Of a DNA stretch of 64,000 bases, positions 50,768 to 63,404 are shown in pieces; within the stretch, counting starts at the first letter, position 1, and each line of letters begins with the position of its first letter. The position numbers and the translations under genes were made by a program. Source of the DNA: Dasyornis broadbenti (lineage: Eukaryota > Chordata > Aves > Passeriformes > Dasyornithidae); the NCBI GenBank assembly GCA_013397935.1, contig VZRN01005010.1, positions 4,442,160 to 4,506,159 on the forward strand, read 5' to 3'. The notes beneath the pieces are model-generated. The model ran no database searches. It saw nothing but the letters and a program-made list of their open reading frames with translations, and had not been told where the DNA came from.

Positions 50768-50882
50768 AAAACCCCAAAACAAACAAAGAAAAATTACTTC
50801 GAAAACAAAGCGCCAAACAAAACCCAAAAATCCAAAGTCAAAATACCCACAACAAACACCAAACTCTAAACCCCCTCACCCC
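50768..50882 (+). repeat. A/C-rich low-complexity tract
   Basis: About 115 bases dominated by A and C with AAAACAAACAAAG, AAACAAAACCC, CCCACAACAAACACC and CCCCCTCACCCC words. Composition matches the tract at 121-345. A Lys/Pro-rich open frame of 60 codons over it is a composition artefact. Confidence 0.8.
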
Positions 50883-53724
50883 TCAAGATTTATGAACTCT
50901 AAACTTAGATTTAGAAGCATGAATTTCAGCATTGAAGTTTGAAAAGGTGTCTCTCCACTTTCAAAGAAGAACAGAAACCTGACATCATGCTCTAAATCAT
51001 TTCCTCTTAAATAATAATGTAAACTAATGCTGACTCTCTGCAGACATTAAATTAGGTGATCAACAGACAGGCTTTTCATCAAGCTGTACTTTGCTCAACT
51101 GGAAAATTCTAATTTTTTATTAAACAGTCTAGAAAACAATCATCCATTTTACTTCTGTTCCTCTTTCTTTTCTTCCATAAATGCTTCAATAACTTTGACA
51201 AAAAGGATAATAAAAAGCAATCTACAGAGTTGCTCTTATATTTTACAGTAAAAATTTCTTTCATGGTTTGTTATACACATAAGCACACAGATGTTTTATC
51301 AAATTAGCTTGTGGGTATGCTCAGATGTGTTTAATGTCTGGCAAATTACAACGTCTGTTTATAACAAACACCAAATAGAGAATACAGCAACTTGTGGAGT
51401 CCAGTTCCTCTAGGAATGTAAAATCGTGAATTAGGAAATTGCATTCTTGCATCTCTGTCTTTGGAAATATAGTACATCCTCCTGTTTCATTCGACCTCAG
51501 AAAGACCCATATAGCCATAGTTCATAATATCTTTGAGTTGAACATTAATGTTTATTTAAACTGGCTTTGATTCAACTATTTTTGCTTCAAGAGTAATTGT
51601 GCTGCTCTACTCGTTTCTGGTGAGGCCTCGAACACAGAATTGAGGCGGGTTTTCAGTATCATGCCGTAGGATCAATCAAGGCAAATTTGTGAGACCAGAA
51701 AATTATCTTGCAAGAGAATAAGATGAAGGAATTGGTCATTTTTACCCTGGGGGAGACAGGGAAGCAAAGGCATGATGACAGCCTGCAAATAAGAAAGAAG
51801 CAGTTACGGACATGTTGGTGATCAAGGTTTTCCATATGCACTTGGAGTAACTTGAGAAAATCAGTCTTAATTTGCAACAAAGTTTTCTCTAAATATCTAT
51901 TTATAATGGTTATGAAGCACTGGAAAAGCTACCTAAAGGGACTGTAAAACATTATTTATTGGGAATTTTTATGACCTGATCCAGAAATGTTGATTCCACG
52001 CAAGGAACAGTGTATATTTTTTTAATGTTAGACACATTCTGCCACAGACCATGCTTCATGAGCACTGCAGGGATTACCTCAGGTCTAATTATTGCATTTC
52101 CAATTCCAAGAAGAGAAGGACAAGAACTATTGAAATTTGAAGAAGAAATTCTCTGTTACACTGATCCTACTGCTCAAGTGAGCCTCTTTTTGGAGAGAGA
52201 AAAAGATGCCAAGACCAGGCAAGGAAAGGCCTGATCATGCAAATCCACTAGCCAAAAAAAGTAAAGCAAAAGTAAAGGGACCTGTAGTCAAGGTTACTTC
52301 ACCAAAAGCAACATCTCCCAAGTCCTTGAGAGGAAAATTACCAGGGAAACAGAGTAATTGCATAGAGAGCCCCAAACCCCTAGGATCATGGGCCAGTATT
52401 TGGATTACAAGTATTATTTGATGAATTATTAGTTGTCATATGGATTACAATCATCTGAAGGGCTGTAGTTCACCCCAAGGATAAAAAGGGTTATGTATCT
52501 CCATCTCTCAGCAGTACCATGCTCAGGCTGAAAACTTGTCTTTATATCTAAGGCAATCTGAATTCCACCTACAAGCATCAGTGGCTTAACATTCACAAGC
52601 ATCACAAGATAATGTAGTCACCCTAGACTTGAAAAACAAAATGCAACACTTGAGTAACAAATAATAAATAAGTTCAATTAAATATTCTGACAATATTTAG
52701 GTGGAGAAAGATACATTTGCTGGAGATAATGGCAGTACCAAAGCACCTCCCAGCATCCCTGCTGGTTGGGTGCCCCCTCTCCAGAGGTGGCTTGTTTAAG
52801 AGAGAGTCTGTGATTCTCTAGACGACAGAAAACTCCAACAGTGTACCAAGTTGTGCTGATTTTGCCATAGAGAGAAAATTGTTCTTGACTGCATCTGGTG
52901 GTCAGTTCATGCACTTGGACGTGAAGACTTTTTTCTTTACCAATTCAGATGTTGTTCTTGTCAGTGTTCTATAAATCAGTCTCTGTTCTTTTTACGAATT
53001 TCTCTTAATACTAACAAAGGATGGGCTACCTTCTCTCCCATTCGCAAGCGCACTTTCCCCCCAGTTACTATTTAATATCTCTGTAGCAAATACCAGCGTG
53101 ACCATGTATATAAAGCAGAAGCAATTAGATTTGTGTATGTAAAGATGTCTTTCAAAGAAATTTAAAGAATGAAAATAAGGAAAACAGTGTATATGAAGGT
53201 ATGAGCTATCTTTTTTAAGGACCGTCAGACCCCAACAAATCAGGGGATTCCCTTCTTAAATGAATTTACCATATAACTTCTGATACAGTTAATAGCATTC
53301 ATTGCCAGAAAGACCAGTACTAAATTATTTGGCAAGGAGTTACTTGAAATGTGATAAAGTGTGACAGAATTTGGCCCTGAAGTAACTGTCTCACTAACTT
53401 GAAGAACTTGCTGCCTAAGTGTACTAATTACATGTGCAGTAAATGAAGCATTATTTTTATTTGAATGAGTTCTTCTTGTGACATTATGAGAAATGAAATA
53501 TAGGACCACACAATTACGTTTCCTCTTTATTTGTTATTCTGATGTCAGTTTGTGACTTGGAGAAATAGGCATAAGAACAGAAGTAGATACCACCCACCAT
53601 TTGATAAAAGTAGATGTTCCAATTCCTGATCACAATTGTAATATAGAAAATACAGAAAAAAGCAGAACAGAAATAACTATTACTTTCACAGCACTTTTTT
53701 TTTGAAGCTGTCAAAGCGATTAGC
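50883..53724. other. Non-genic AT-rich stretch
   Basis: About 2.8 kb without a supported gene. It contains a small inverted repeat (51264-51373, see findings) and a short, basic open frame at 52206-52421 (71 codons, Lys/Pro/Ser-rich) with no recognised domain. No transposon family was assigned. Confidence 0.55.
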
Positions 53725-53834
53725 AAGCATGTATTAGTCTCATAACAGCCCTATGAAATAGGGCTTTCAGATAAAATATTATTTTATGGAAAGAATTTTA
53801 CAATACCACAGCTAGTCCAATATGTGAATTCCAG
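53725..53834 (+). mobile_element. MIR-like ancestral SINE
   Basis: The order of words matches the MIR core and 3' part: CATGTATTAGTCTCATAACA, then GCCCTATGAAATAGGG (MIR: ACAACCCTATGAGGTAGG), a T-rich part with ATTATTTTATGGAAAGAA (MIR: CATTTTACAGATGAGGAAAC), then ACCACAGCTAGTCCAATATG and GAATTCC (MIR: CACACAGCTAGTAAGTGGC then GGATTCG). MIR is an ancient tRNA-derived SINE shared across amniotes, so this copy would predate birds. The divergence is high, and confirmation needs a profile search. Confidence 0.55.
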
Positions 53835-56425
53835 TATAATATATAAAATTATTTTTGTTTTTCACTGCCTGCTTCCCTTTTTGGGAGTGATTTTTATTTA
53901 TTTTACATGATCAACTACACAGAGTGCGTGTACTTCTGTACTGACTTCTTCCAGCTAACTCCAAACTGAACAAAAGTTAATGGGTATGAAATAAAGAGTA
54001 TGAACTACATAGAAACAAGCACAGTATGAAGTAACAACCCTACTAATATCCCTGGAACACAGTAGGTGATAAATGCCACATTCCTAAAGAATTAGAACCT
54101 CTTGCTCCTTTTGTGGGGGGAGGGAGGGGAGAAGGAGGTCGTCTGAGGTGATGGAATGCAATCAGAAACCCCCATGACTCAGGGGTCTAACGAGAACTTG
54201 AGCCACGCTCAGGGGACACATCTCCATCACCTCAATCACATCAGTGTAGGTTGTCTTAGAGAGAGCTAATACCTGCTCTGCAAAACTAGTTGAAGGATTA
54301 CATGTGTTCTAAAGCTTCTTAAGGCAAAAAGCACAGGCTAATAGAGAGTGAATATAGTCTTAGCTTTTCTCTTAGTTTTTTTTTTTCCCCCAAGTCATTT
54401 AATTTGCTTAATTTTGATGGATTATGAAAATTTTAATTGTTTCTATAATATTTCTTATACTGACACTTGGTAGTGCTTTACCACATGACAGATATCCATT
54501 CTGCAGATTCCATACAGGCAAGTTTTCAGCCACAGCTGATGTGTTTTTCACAACAGTAGAAGTAGTTAACTCACTGGCAGTTTCTGGCACATCATTTTTG
54601 TTACGCTGCCTTTCTGTGAGAATTCCTGGCAGAGATTTAATTTTCGAAGATCTGAATGGATAAGAGGGCAAAAGGGTCACCTCCAAAGTTAGGCCAAAGG
54701 TCAGATGGGCCTTATCTGACCTTCGGGGGTGTCAGTGTTCTCTGCTCCTTCAGCAGTGGACATGAACCTGGTACTGATGATGCCAGAAACCCGCTGCCAT
54801 CTCTTAGCCATGACGGTACCATTCTGGCACGATCAACCATGACACTGCAAAGTCATCCTTGTAAATCCACGATTTCCCATGACAGCTCTCATGGGGTTTA
54901 CAGGCCTAAGGTCAGCTTTTGTCCTTGGCTTGACCAGTGACAGGTCCCACTGAGGAACCACTGGACATGGCAGGGCAGCCACCACCCGCACCAAGCAGAG
55001 TCCTTGTTACCCCCTTGTTGCTGGCAGAAAGGCCAGAGCATCCTGTATTCTCCCATCTCCATTTCAGCTTTCACTCTTCTCCTGTCACCTCATGCATTAG
55101 GCACCAGTCACAGCTACAGCATCGTCTGCACATACAGTATTAGGAGCCCTCCATTTCGAGTGCTGACTTGGATGGGTGCCACACACCCCCTGGAAGCATC
55201 TGCATTTGAATTTAAAGGGGTGGGTGAGTGACAGCAAAACTAGCTTCTTCTTCTGAAAAGGCTTTGGCAGATCATTGGTTGTCATCAAACCTATTGCGTT
55301 TCTTGCTCACTGCCAAAAATTCCACCTACATGCCTGATGGCAATTAGTCCTTTGTAGGTGCTAATGAATAAAAGCAGCACGCACACTTTACAGACTTTAA
55401 AAGAATATCCCAATCCATATATTAATTCCATATATAAACTCACATGCACACACAGTCCCCCCCTTCCCCTATCCACATGCCACTGTGCACCCACATCCAA
55501 ACTCGTGCTTAGAAAAAAGGCAAGTAGCAGTAAGATGATCATCCAACTGTGTGCAAGTAGGATTTTTTTTCATGAATCATTAGCTATTTTCCCAGAACTC
55601 ATCTACTGAAAAAAGTACTGCTTTATGAATGCAGAAGGCATCCTACATTTGGGATAATGAAGTACATTCATTGCATGCTTGAACCTTTCAGAGGTCCAGA
55701 CTTTTCACACACTCCTTCTAACCATGATTTTTCTGTGGTATCCAAAATCATCTGGGATACAACAGTATGACATCATCACCCTCCAGGAAAATATACCAAC
55801 AATTTCCATAGAAGGGAAAATGAATAAAATAGAGCTACCATGAGATTTCACCACAGAACTTTCAAATCAACAAATGGAGCATTGCTTTCATGTTTTCTGT
55901 GTAATTCTGGGTTTTCTGTTTTATGTCAATTTTAGAAGAGAAGGTATCAAAACAGTATGAGGTAATACACTCCATATAAAGCTGGTTAAAGTGTCATTAT
56001 TAACATTTCCCATCAGAAAAAAATTCCATTTTTTCAAAAGCAAGCTATTTCACAGAACTGCATCTCCAAATACAAAAATTTAGGGGGAAATAGTGTGTTT
56101 TGACTTTCATATTTTTGCCACGTATATAGAATGCAAATAGACAGAAATAATTTTTAAAGTCAAAACAGATTTAATTGAATACTAAAAGAAACATTTAAAG
56201 CATCCGGAAAATGACTGCACACTTTTTTCTCAGACTATTCATTTTGCACAAAGTTTTAGCTCTCAATTCAAGTTTACAGCATTTTCTTAAATGAGGGCAT
56301 TTCCCAACTGCTTTGTAGAGTGCTCATGAACTTAATCAGGAGTGTTCTGTATGTTATTGTGATGTTTCCAGACCAGATTTCACAGCTTCCAAATGGCTTC
56401 AGAAGGTCAGCTTTAAGCCAGCACA
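53835..56425. other. Non-genic stretch with a GC-richer block
   Basis: Contains a G-rich run at 54115-54137 (G6, A, G3, A, G4, then AGAAGGAGG) and a block at about 54650-55240 that is clearly richer in GC than its surroundings, with three overlapping plus-strand open frames of 68-94 codons in different frames. I cannot assign the block to a gene or repeat family. A 79-codon frame with a signal-peptide-like start (54424-54663) is discussed under findings. Confidence 0.5.
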
Positions 56426-57187
56426 TCAGTACTTCAGCCTCACTAGATTAGAGGGCTTTATCCTTTTTTTGCTGGCTGGAGTGCAGACAGGGCAGTTGAA
56501 GAAAGCAATCAACAGCTCAGGAGTTGAAGAAAAGTGGGCAGAAGCTGAATGGCAGTGCCTGACATCAGCCACAGTGGACAGCAGCCATTGCTGCACCACT
56601 TTGACTACATTTAAATTGTCTGGAGTGTAAGCAGCAGGATCTTTCTGCCCAGTAGCCCTTGTGTCATGTGCCATACTCACACCAGCCACTGCTGAGCCAT
56701 CTTGATTGTGGGGTTGTTTTACCTTTCTTTTTGGGTTTATAGAGACATAAAAGTCAGGCAAGGAGTCTTTAGTGTACCCAGAGCAGATGAAGACAGCATT
56801 CACATGCAAATACAGACTAAAGAGCTGCTCTTCAGCAGCCTCTGGTCCTCCCTGCCACAGGGGCACATAGCCTCCTTTCTCTTGCTGTTGCACCCAGGCA
56901 AATCTCTTGCTTTGCAAATGATTTTCAGCATTGTAGGCAGTAAGGATGAAGGGAAAGATGGGACAAATATCAGAATGTACCCTTGTGAGAGGCCTTAGCT
57001 GCAGCATCCTCTTATTTTAGTTTCTAGATGAGGTCTGTAACTTTTCTGCCAAAACAATACTTTTTAGAATTAGTCTGAACTGGGCAGGGAATGTTTTTTC
57101 CATTTTAATTTCTTTTCTTTCAGCCTGTGAGAGGATGACTGTCCCAGTCCATTCCAATCCATAGCATATCCACAAGTACAGTAGGGA
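56426..57187 (-). other. Long unexplained open frame on the minus strand
   Basis: From an ATG at 57007 to a stop at 56426 the minus strand is open for 193 codons, the longest open frame in the window. The same frame continues upstream for about 56 more codons (57187 to 57020), interrupted by a single TAA at 57019-57017. The local GC content is higher than in the flanks. The predicted chain is mixed in composition, has several Trp and Cys residues, no long low-complexity run, no signal peptide and no clear membrane segment. I recognise no domain or motif, and I see no CR1 or LTR sequence in it. It could be a decayed processed pseudogene, an unannotated exon, or chance. A 98-codon frame on the opposite strand (56702-56998) shows that the sequence is simply poor in stops on both strands, which argues for caution. 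Confidence 0.25.
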
Positions 57188-60100
57188 TCAACGGCTCCAT
57201 CAATTCTTTTTATCCCCTCGTCAAAAATTTCTCCTCCAACTTCCACTTGCAGGTGAGAAACTCAGACCAAAAAATCTGGCCATTTCTCTCTCCTGTACTT
57301 CATCAACATCCATTGGACCAGCTGCTTAAGCACACACAGGCACCCACACATAACAGCATCGGATTAACACTGATGTTAAACACCCGAATGCTCTGAAATG
57401 CCGTAACACTGCAAACTCACATTTCACTGGCAGATCACTGGGTGATTTCAGAGTGCCACAACTGTAATTGCAAAGCCATTCTTCAAAAAGCTGTTTCCAA
57501 CACAGGTTTTGAAGCACAGTTTCTCCAAATGAAGTTTTATTTAATATCTATGGTTGTGCCTGCAGTGAAATCCCACCTGTGGGACCTGTGTGCTTTGAGG
57601 ATACCCCAAGGTTTCATTGAGGCAGGCTCCTCTGCTTGTGCTGCAGAGCTCCATGAGTACCAAAAGCTTCAGCACATCTCTCAGAAGTCCTGGACCTAGA
57701 TGATGTCCTCTCTCAGCCTAAAAGGGTCTTTCCCAAAGAGAGCAGGTGAGCAAGAAGTCAGGGCTCCCCCAGCCAGGTCAGCAGCAGGAAAGACACCAGA
57801 TCTGTAGCCTGATGGGCAGAACACACCACTGGGAGGAGGAAAACTGCTTCCTGAAATTATCCCAGGACAATTTTCTTTTTATTCAATGACTGTTTAATGT
57901 AAAATGCATTAAAAGCTTAGGAGCAAAATGTGAAAACATATGGAGTGAAGATGTTTAGGCAAATTGACAAATACATCCCTACCTCCCTGGAAAGTCTTAC
58001 AAAAGTCTTCAAAGCTCCTTGGATTTAAATAGCGCTTCAGCTTTCATTGTCCCCTATTTTGTTCTAGACAGCTTTTGGGAATATGACTGCTCAGAATATT
58101 CTATTTTATAAGGTTTTGAATGTCCCCTGAGTTCCACTTATTTTAAGAATTGTCAAATTATCAAGGTCATAGATATAATCCTAGTGTTTACAGAAAACCT
58201 AAACTTTTAACTGGCATATCTTAACACTCTAAGGGGAGTTCACTTGCAGTTGATGTTTCATGTGTACTCTCCATTTAGAATCCCAAAACTACACAACTAC
58301 ATTTGTAATCTCCTGGTCTTTTTCAGTTGTAAAAGTTTGCCATTTTCTCCCTTGCCAGGTGGTTGGTAAAATAGAAAGATAAACATAAAACAAAGGCAAA
58401 GACATAAATTAATATTTCAGGAAATTTATTTATTTCAAAATATTTTTAATATTTACAGAATTTAAAATTTCATGTACAGTAACCACTCAAACCAACTAAC
58501 TCATCTTGATGTCTACATGCTTTCTTTAAAAGCAGAAAACTTCTTTTTAATGTTCAAAACATAACATTATCCTGGAACAGATGCCTAATTTGAGCAAAGT
58601 GCCACATTTCTGTAATATTTAAAATAAGGTTTCAGTTTAACCAAGATGCAAGATGCAAGTAATAGTCAATGAGTAGGAAAAGTTACCATCACCATGTTTT
58701 TGCCCAGTATCAGTGACATGACTGTGAAACATTCTGATAAATGGTGTTTGATAAAAACCCATGGCTGAACAATACCTTTTGCTTTCTTAGTGATTAGTTT
58801 AATTATTAGCTTTGTTCAAAAGACTGGCCAGTATTAAGTAAGGAGGTGAGGCTGTAATTGGGCAAGTCTTGTCTTTTTAATGATTCATTTGTAATTCTGT
58901 CTTATTTTTGTAATCTATATCTTATTCCTTCTGCTTTTAAACTTTGTGACAAATCACCTATTCTAATAGCTAAAAGAATCCAGCCGCCTGTGAAGAACTT
59001 AGTGCTTTTAAGTTGGTTTTTTCTTCTCTATTTTTCCAGCAGCAGCACATCTGTCCCTGAAAGGTTTTAAGTGTCTTTGTAACTAATACGAGAGGAACCT
59101 CAAAAAGATTTATTTGCTTTGGCTCAGTTAAAGGCTTTGGTTTCTAGCGCTTGTTCAAACCTCCTGGAACTGCAAAAAATAGATGGGGAATCTCAAAATG
59201 TTTCACTGTGTTTTTGTCACCTCCCTGATTCAGTAGGAAATTTCACAAGAGCCTTCTTTATAGTAAACTGACATTTCTGTTAATGGATCTACATCTTAAC
59301 TGTAGACTTAGCTGCAGACTTACACTGGCCAACTTAGCTGTAATCATCACAAGACCTGGAAACTTAGATAGAGGCCATAACAAGCCACCCTCATCCCACA
59401 ACTGCTTCTTTGGGAGCCTAATCTGAGAACCCAGGATTTCCGATGTGACACACTAACAGTGATTTTTCCTTTTTTCTCAAATTTCTTGATCTTTATAACC
59501 AATGTAGTTGAGAATTGAGTCTCTAGAGTTTACTATCCAGATATTTTCTAGGGATGTAAAAGTACAATTTAGAATATATATTTTTCTTTTGGCAGTACTT
59601 TTCCCCCACTCAAATGACAAAATCATCACAGTTTTTGCAAAGACAAACAACTCAGGCCCCATGTGCCAGAGAAGACACATTGAGAAAAATCAGCACAATG
59701 GTGTCATGAGGTTGCACCATTATTTTGTTCATTCAGCTTACAAACAAGGAGCATGAACATGTGCCATCTGGTCACAGGAATGTAATGTCTAAGCTGCAAG
59801 ATCATCTATATTGACTGTGGGTATAGCTAGGCATGTAGGCAAGACATGCATACATATATGTATTTATATATCAGGGTCCATAGATTATAGGATAGGGCTT
59901 GGCAATGGTCCATCCCTGTACCCTGGCCTGTGTTGCCTGCTCTCCAGATGGCAGATGCCAACTGTGCAATTGCAGGACTGCTCCAGCCTCTGTCACCTCA
60001 AAGTCAAATAAATTGTTTCATCTTGAAAAGGTATGAAAAATCCACATAGATGTTTAATGTCTCAGAGCTGAGCGTCAAAGCTAATAAATCCTTAGTCTAG

Positions 60101-63100
60101 AGCAATGTAATTCTATTAGCCCACAGAAAATGGAGAAAACAAGAACTCCTTTTCATGCATCTTTAGTTTCCAAATCCTAGTATCTATGCAAATGTTGTAG
60201 TTATTTTCTGTATAGAATGTTAAAAGAGTCACTAGGTAGTCAAGAGTATCTAAAGATTTCTAAAGGTGGATAGGCACTGACCAGTGCCAGAGAAACTTGG
60301 GCAGCTTGACACCTGGCCAGGAAACTGATTTTTTTCTAAATAATACTCATATTTAGGAGCACTGCTGTTGATTCTTACTATGAAAACTCTGAGTTATATT
60401 CTCTAGTTTTACCTGTAGAGAAGCCTGCCCCTGAATACCCATATCCAGCAATTGTACTGGCAAGGTCCACACTTAGCTGCCAATGATACATCTCACAGTT
60501 ATACCGAGACTGAAGTTACCTGGGGAAGAGAAGGCGATTTAGATCATCTGGATAGCTGAGGTGGAGCGCCGTGGTGCGCATTGGCAAAATAGAATAACAG
60601 AAAGTGAAGACAAAGAAAGCTCTCGCAAGAACACCTACACTTACATTTATTTAAATCTAACAGATTTATATCTAACAGATTTCACATATCCTTCCAGGTA
60701 TCTGGCCTGATTCTCACAAGGTCCAAATGCTTATGCCTCCACTGTGTCTTCCATTAAATGGGAACACAAATGCTAGCGGTTGTTTTCTAATAACTAATAC
60801 CTGTTCTCTTAAACCTCTAAAATACAGTATTATTCAGGCTTATTACTACTCTCATTCACATCAGCTTTTGGTATATTTACATAGCTACTCTAGGATGATA
60901 CATTAAGGCACAAACAAAATGAAACAAATAAATCAGGATTTGGGTCTGTTAGTGACTATAACTCCTGATGAAAAACTTTCTCCTTTTACCCATTTCAAAA
61001 ACAGATATTGAATTGCTATGGCAAATATGCACTCCCCATCTTGCTGAAATCTGGAGTCAGATCCAGAATAGAATTTAAACACTCTGGCTTACCTTAGCTC
61101 ACTGCAAAAAAATCTTAATGCAAACAAAGGCCACAGGTAAATTGTAATCTTTCAACATAGTGCAGATCAGCTCAAATCCTGGTGTATTATTTCCTAACAC
61201 TAAGTAATTGGAGTTCTTAAAAGAGCTCAACACACAAGTCGTGTATAACAAATGAGGTAATTTTCTTAGCAGATGTTTATTTTTGTCATTTATAGAAATA
61301 CCAACAGACAGTCTTATATCACCAGGTGAGTCAGCAGCAGGGAGGTGTGTCATCATAGGAACTGCAGCGTATCTCCTTGTTTGGCTTCATTATCTAGTCA
61401 TTTTTGCTAAGGGGAATTGAAAAAAAAAATTCTTCTAAGAGGGCAGGAAAACCCCATTACATCCCAGGATGATGAAGAAAGGAAACTACCTCTTGTGTCA
61501 TTGAAGTAAGACAGCCACATAAGTACACACTGTAAATGACACAGAGGGATTTCTCCGTAAGAAAACCCATGCTGCTGGCTACTGACAGTGATTAACTCTG
61601 TCTCACACACAGGAAGCAAGGATAACACATTCCCTCTTTAAACCAACTTGGTTATTTTAAGTATATCAGATCCTTTTCCTGTTTACCTCCAGCGTAGCAA
61701 CAGCAGTCACCAAAGACAGCTATGACCCTTATTATGCTGGATTTTTCCCTTCCTCCAAGTAGTAAGAAACTTCCCGGAATTTACTAAAAGCTTCATGTTA
61801 GTGTTGTGAATGACAGCTCTCAGATGACCAAAAGGGAAGTATTTCTCTACTTATTTTACCATATTTGGATGCCCCTTGAAATCTGTGGGTTTTAAGTTCT
61901 GTTGTGAAATCAAAAATCTTTTCTCAGGAAGGCTCATATGCCTGCCCTGGCTTCGCTAAAGTCAGCACAGTTCATCTGAGCAGAATTCATTTTAGGACTT
62001 AAAAGCATAATTTGAGACCTGTGGTTCAATTTCCATTTGGCACTGGCTAAATGTGGTGACAAGACTAGTCTATGGTTTCTGGTCTTGTTTCCTTCCTTGC
62101 CCTAAAATCACTCAAAGAAGTGTCTTCGCAGTTTGCATAAGAGAAAGCCTCATTGTAGTAATTTTCAGTTCAGAAGGGAAGAGAAGAAGGGAGATAGTAT
62201 GGTTCAAAAGTTGAAGATGAAATTAAAGAAATTTAGACTGGAAATATGTACAAACATTTAACATTTCACTTTCATTTAACTTTTCACTACGGGAGCAACT
62301 AATCCTTCATCCTTTTCTGTATTTGAACATGTCTTAGATCTGTCTCTAAGAATTATACAATCATTCCTGAGCTTCCAAACTGTGATACAGATCACACCAC
62401 TGTGTGATCCATGCCAAAGCCAGGAGCTGCCGTTGCTGACAGCAGCACTCAGTAGTGACATCAGGTATGGGATGCATTAAAAAACAAGTGCACAGAAACA
62501 CACAGAGGAAAATTTAATCTACCTTTCCTCAGGAGACAGTATTACCCCCTGAAATAGGAGGGCTAAGGTGATTCATGCAGCCCAAAAATATTTACCAAGT
62601 AGTGAATCTAAAATGTAAACTCTAAAGCATCTTGAGAAGGTCTGTCAGCAGGATATTCAGTAGGTCTTACTCAGTCACGAGTCAGAAGTAACTCCCGTGG
62701 AGGGGCATGCTAAATTTGCTCAATAGAAATGACTAAGACAATAAACTCACAGGTCTCTCTTCAGATCCCACTACCATTAAAGGCAAATTAAGCACATACC
62801 ACAGAATTAAAATTTCTCTTCTTTTTGTGACTGATGGATGACTCCTGGAATGGGGGCTTAGACTTTATACCCTACTACAGAGTCTGGCAATGAGGCATCT
62901 GAAATCTGTTTATCTATTTGAGCTTTATTTTGACCTTCAAAATTTGACAAGGGATGAGCCATGAAAATCTACCACCAATTCTACTCTCGCCAGTTGCCAT
63001 TAGAAAAAAACACCCACAATTTCTGTATTTCTAGCTTTTTTCTTGACCAGCGGCTGTAATTGCAAGTGGCTTAACAATTTTGTTAATCATTTAATTAAAA

Positions 63101-63303
63101 AAAACATATCTGAACATAGAGCAAGATATGAATTATTTGATATATAAGTGTTAGGCCAAAACCTTTGCTCTTACTGCCATGACCTGAATACTATCAGGAT
63201 CAAAAGATACTGAACTGATCTCTCTCAAAAGATTCTAAAAATAGATTGAATGTCTGTTTTTCAGAAGACCAAAAAGCCACCAGAATGGACCTCAACTTAT
63301 ACT
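57188..63303. other. Non-genic AT-rich stretch
   Basis: About 6.1 kb without a supported gene. A near-perfect 15-base tandem repeat of an ATCTAACAGATTT word lies at about 60655-60683. The largest open frames are 60-85 codons and unrecognised. No transposon, RNA gene or CpG-rich segment was found. Confidence 0.6.
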
Positions 63304-63404
63304 AAAAAAAAAAAAAAANNNNNNNNNNNNNNNNNNNNNNNNNNNNNNNNNNNNNNNNNNNNNNNNNNNNNNNNNNNNNNNNNNNNNNNNNNNNNAAAAA
63401 AAAA
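63304..63404 (+). repeat. Poly-A tract interrupted by an assembly gap (77 N)
   Basis: A15 (63304-63318), then 77 undetermined bases (63319-63395), then A9 running into AAGAA-type sequence. The gap sits inside an A homopolymer or A-rich microsatellite, so the missing bases are likely mostly A. Confidence 0.95.

Noticed and set aside
52206..52421. Basic 71-codon frame, Lys/Pro/Ser-rich, as an HMGN-like or chromatin protein
   Set aside because: It starts similarly to basic nuclear proteins but does not contain the HMGN RRSARLS motif, and it ends in an unrelated hydrophobic tail. Composition alone is not enough.
57100..57123. Strong plus-strand splice acceptor (TTTTAATTTCTTTTCTTTCAG)
   Set aside because: The sequence after it has early stops in every frame I read, and no donor site at a sensible distance was convincing.
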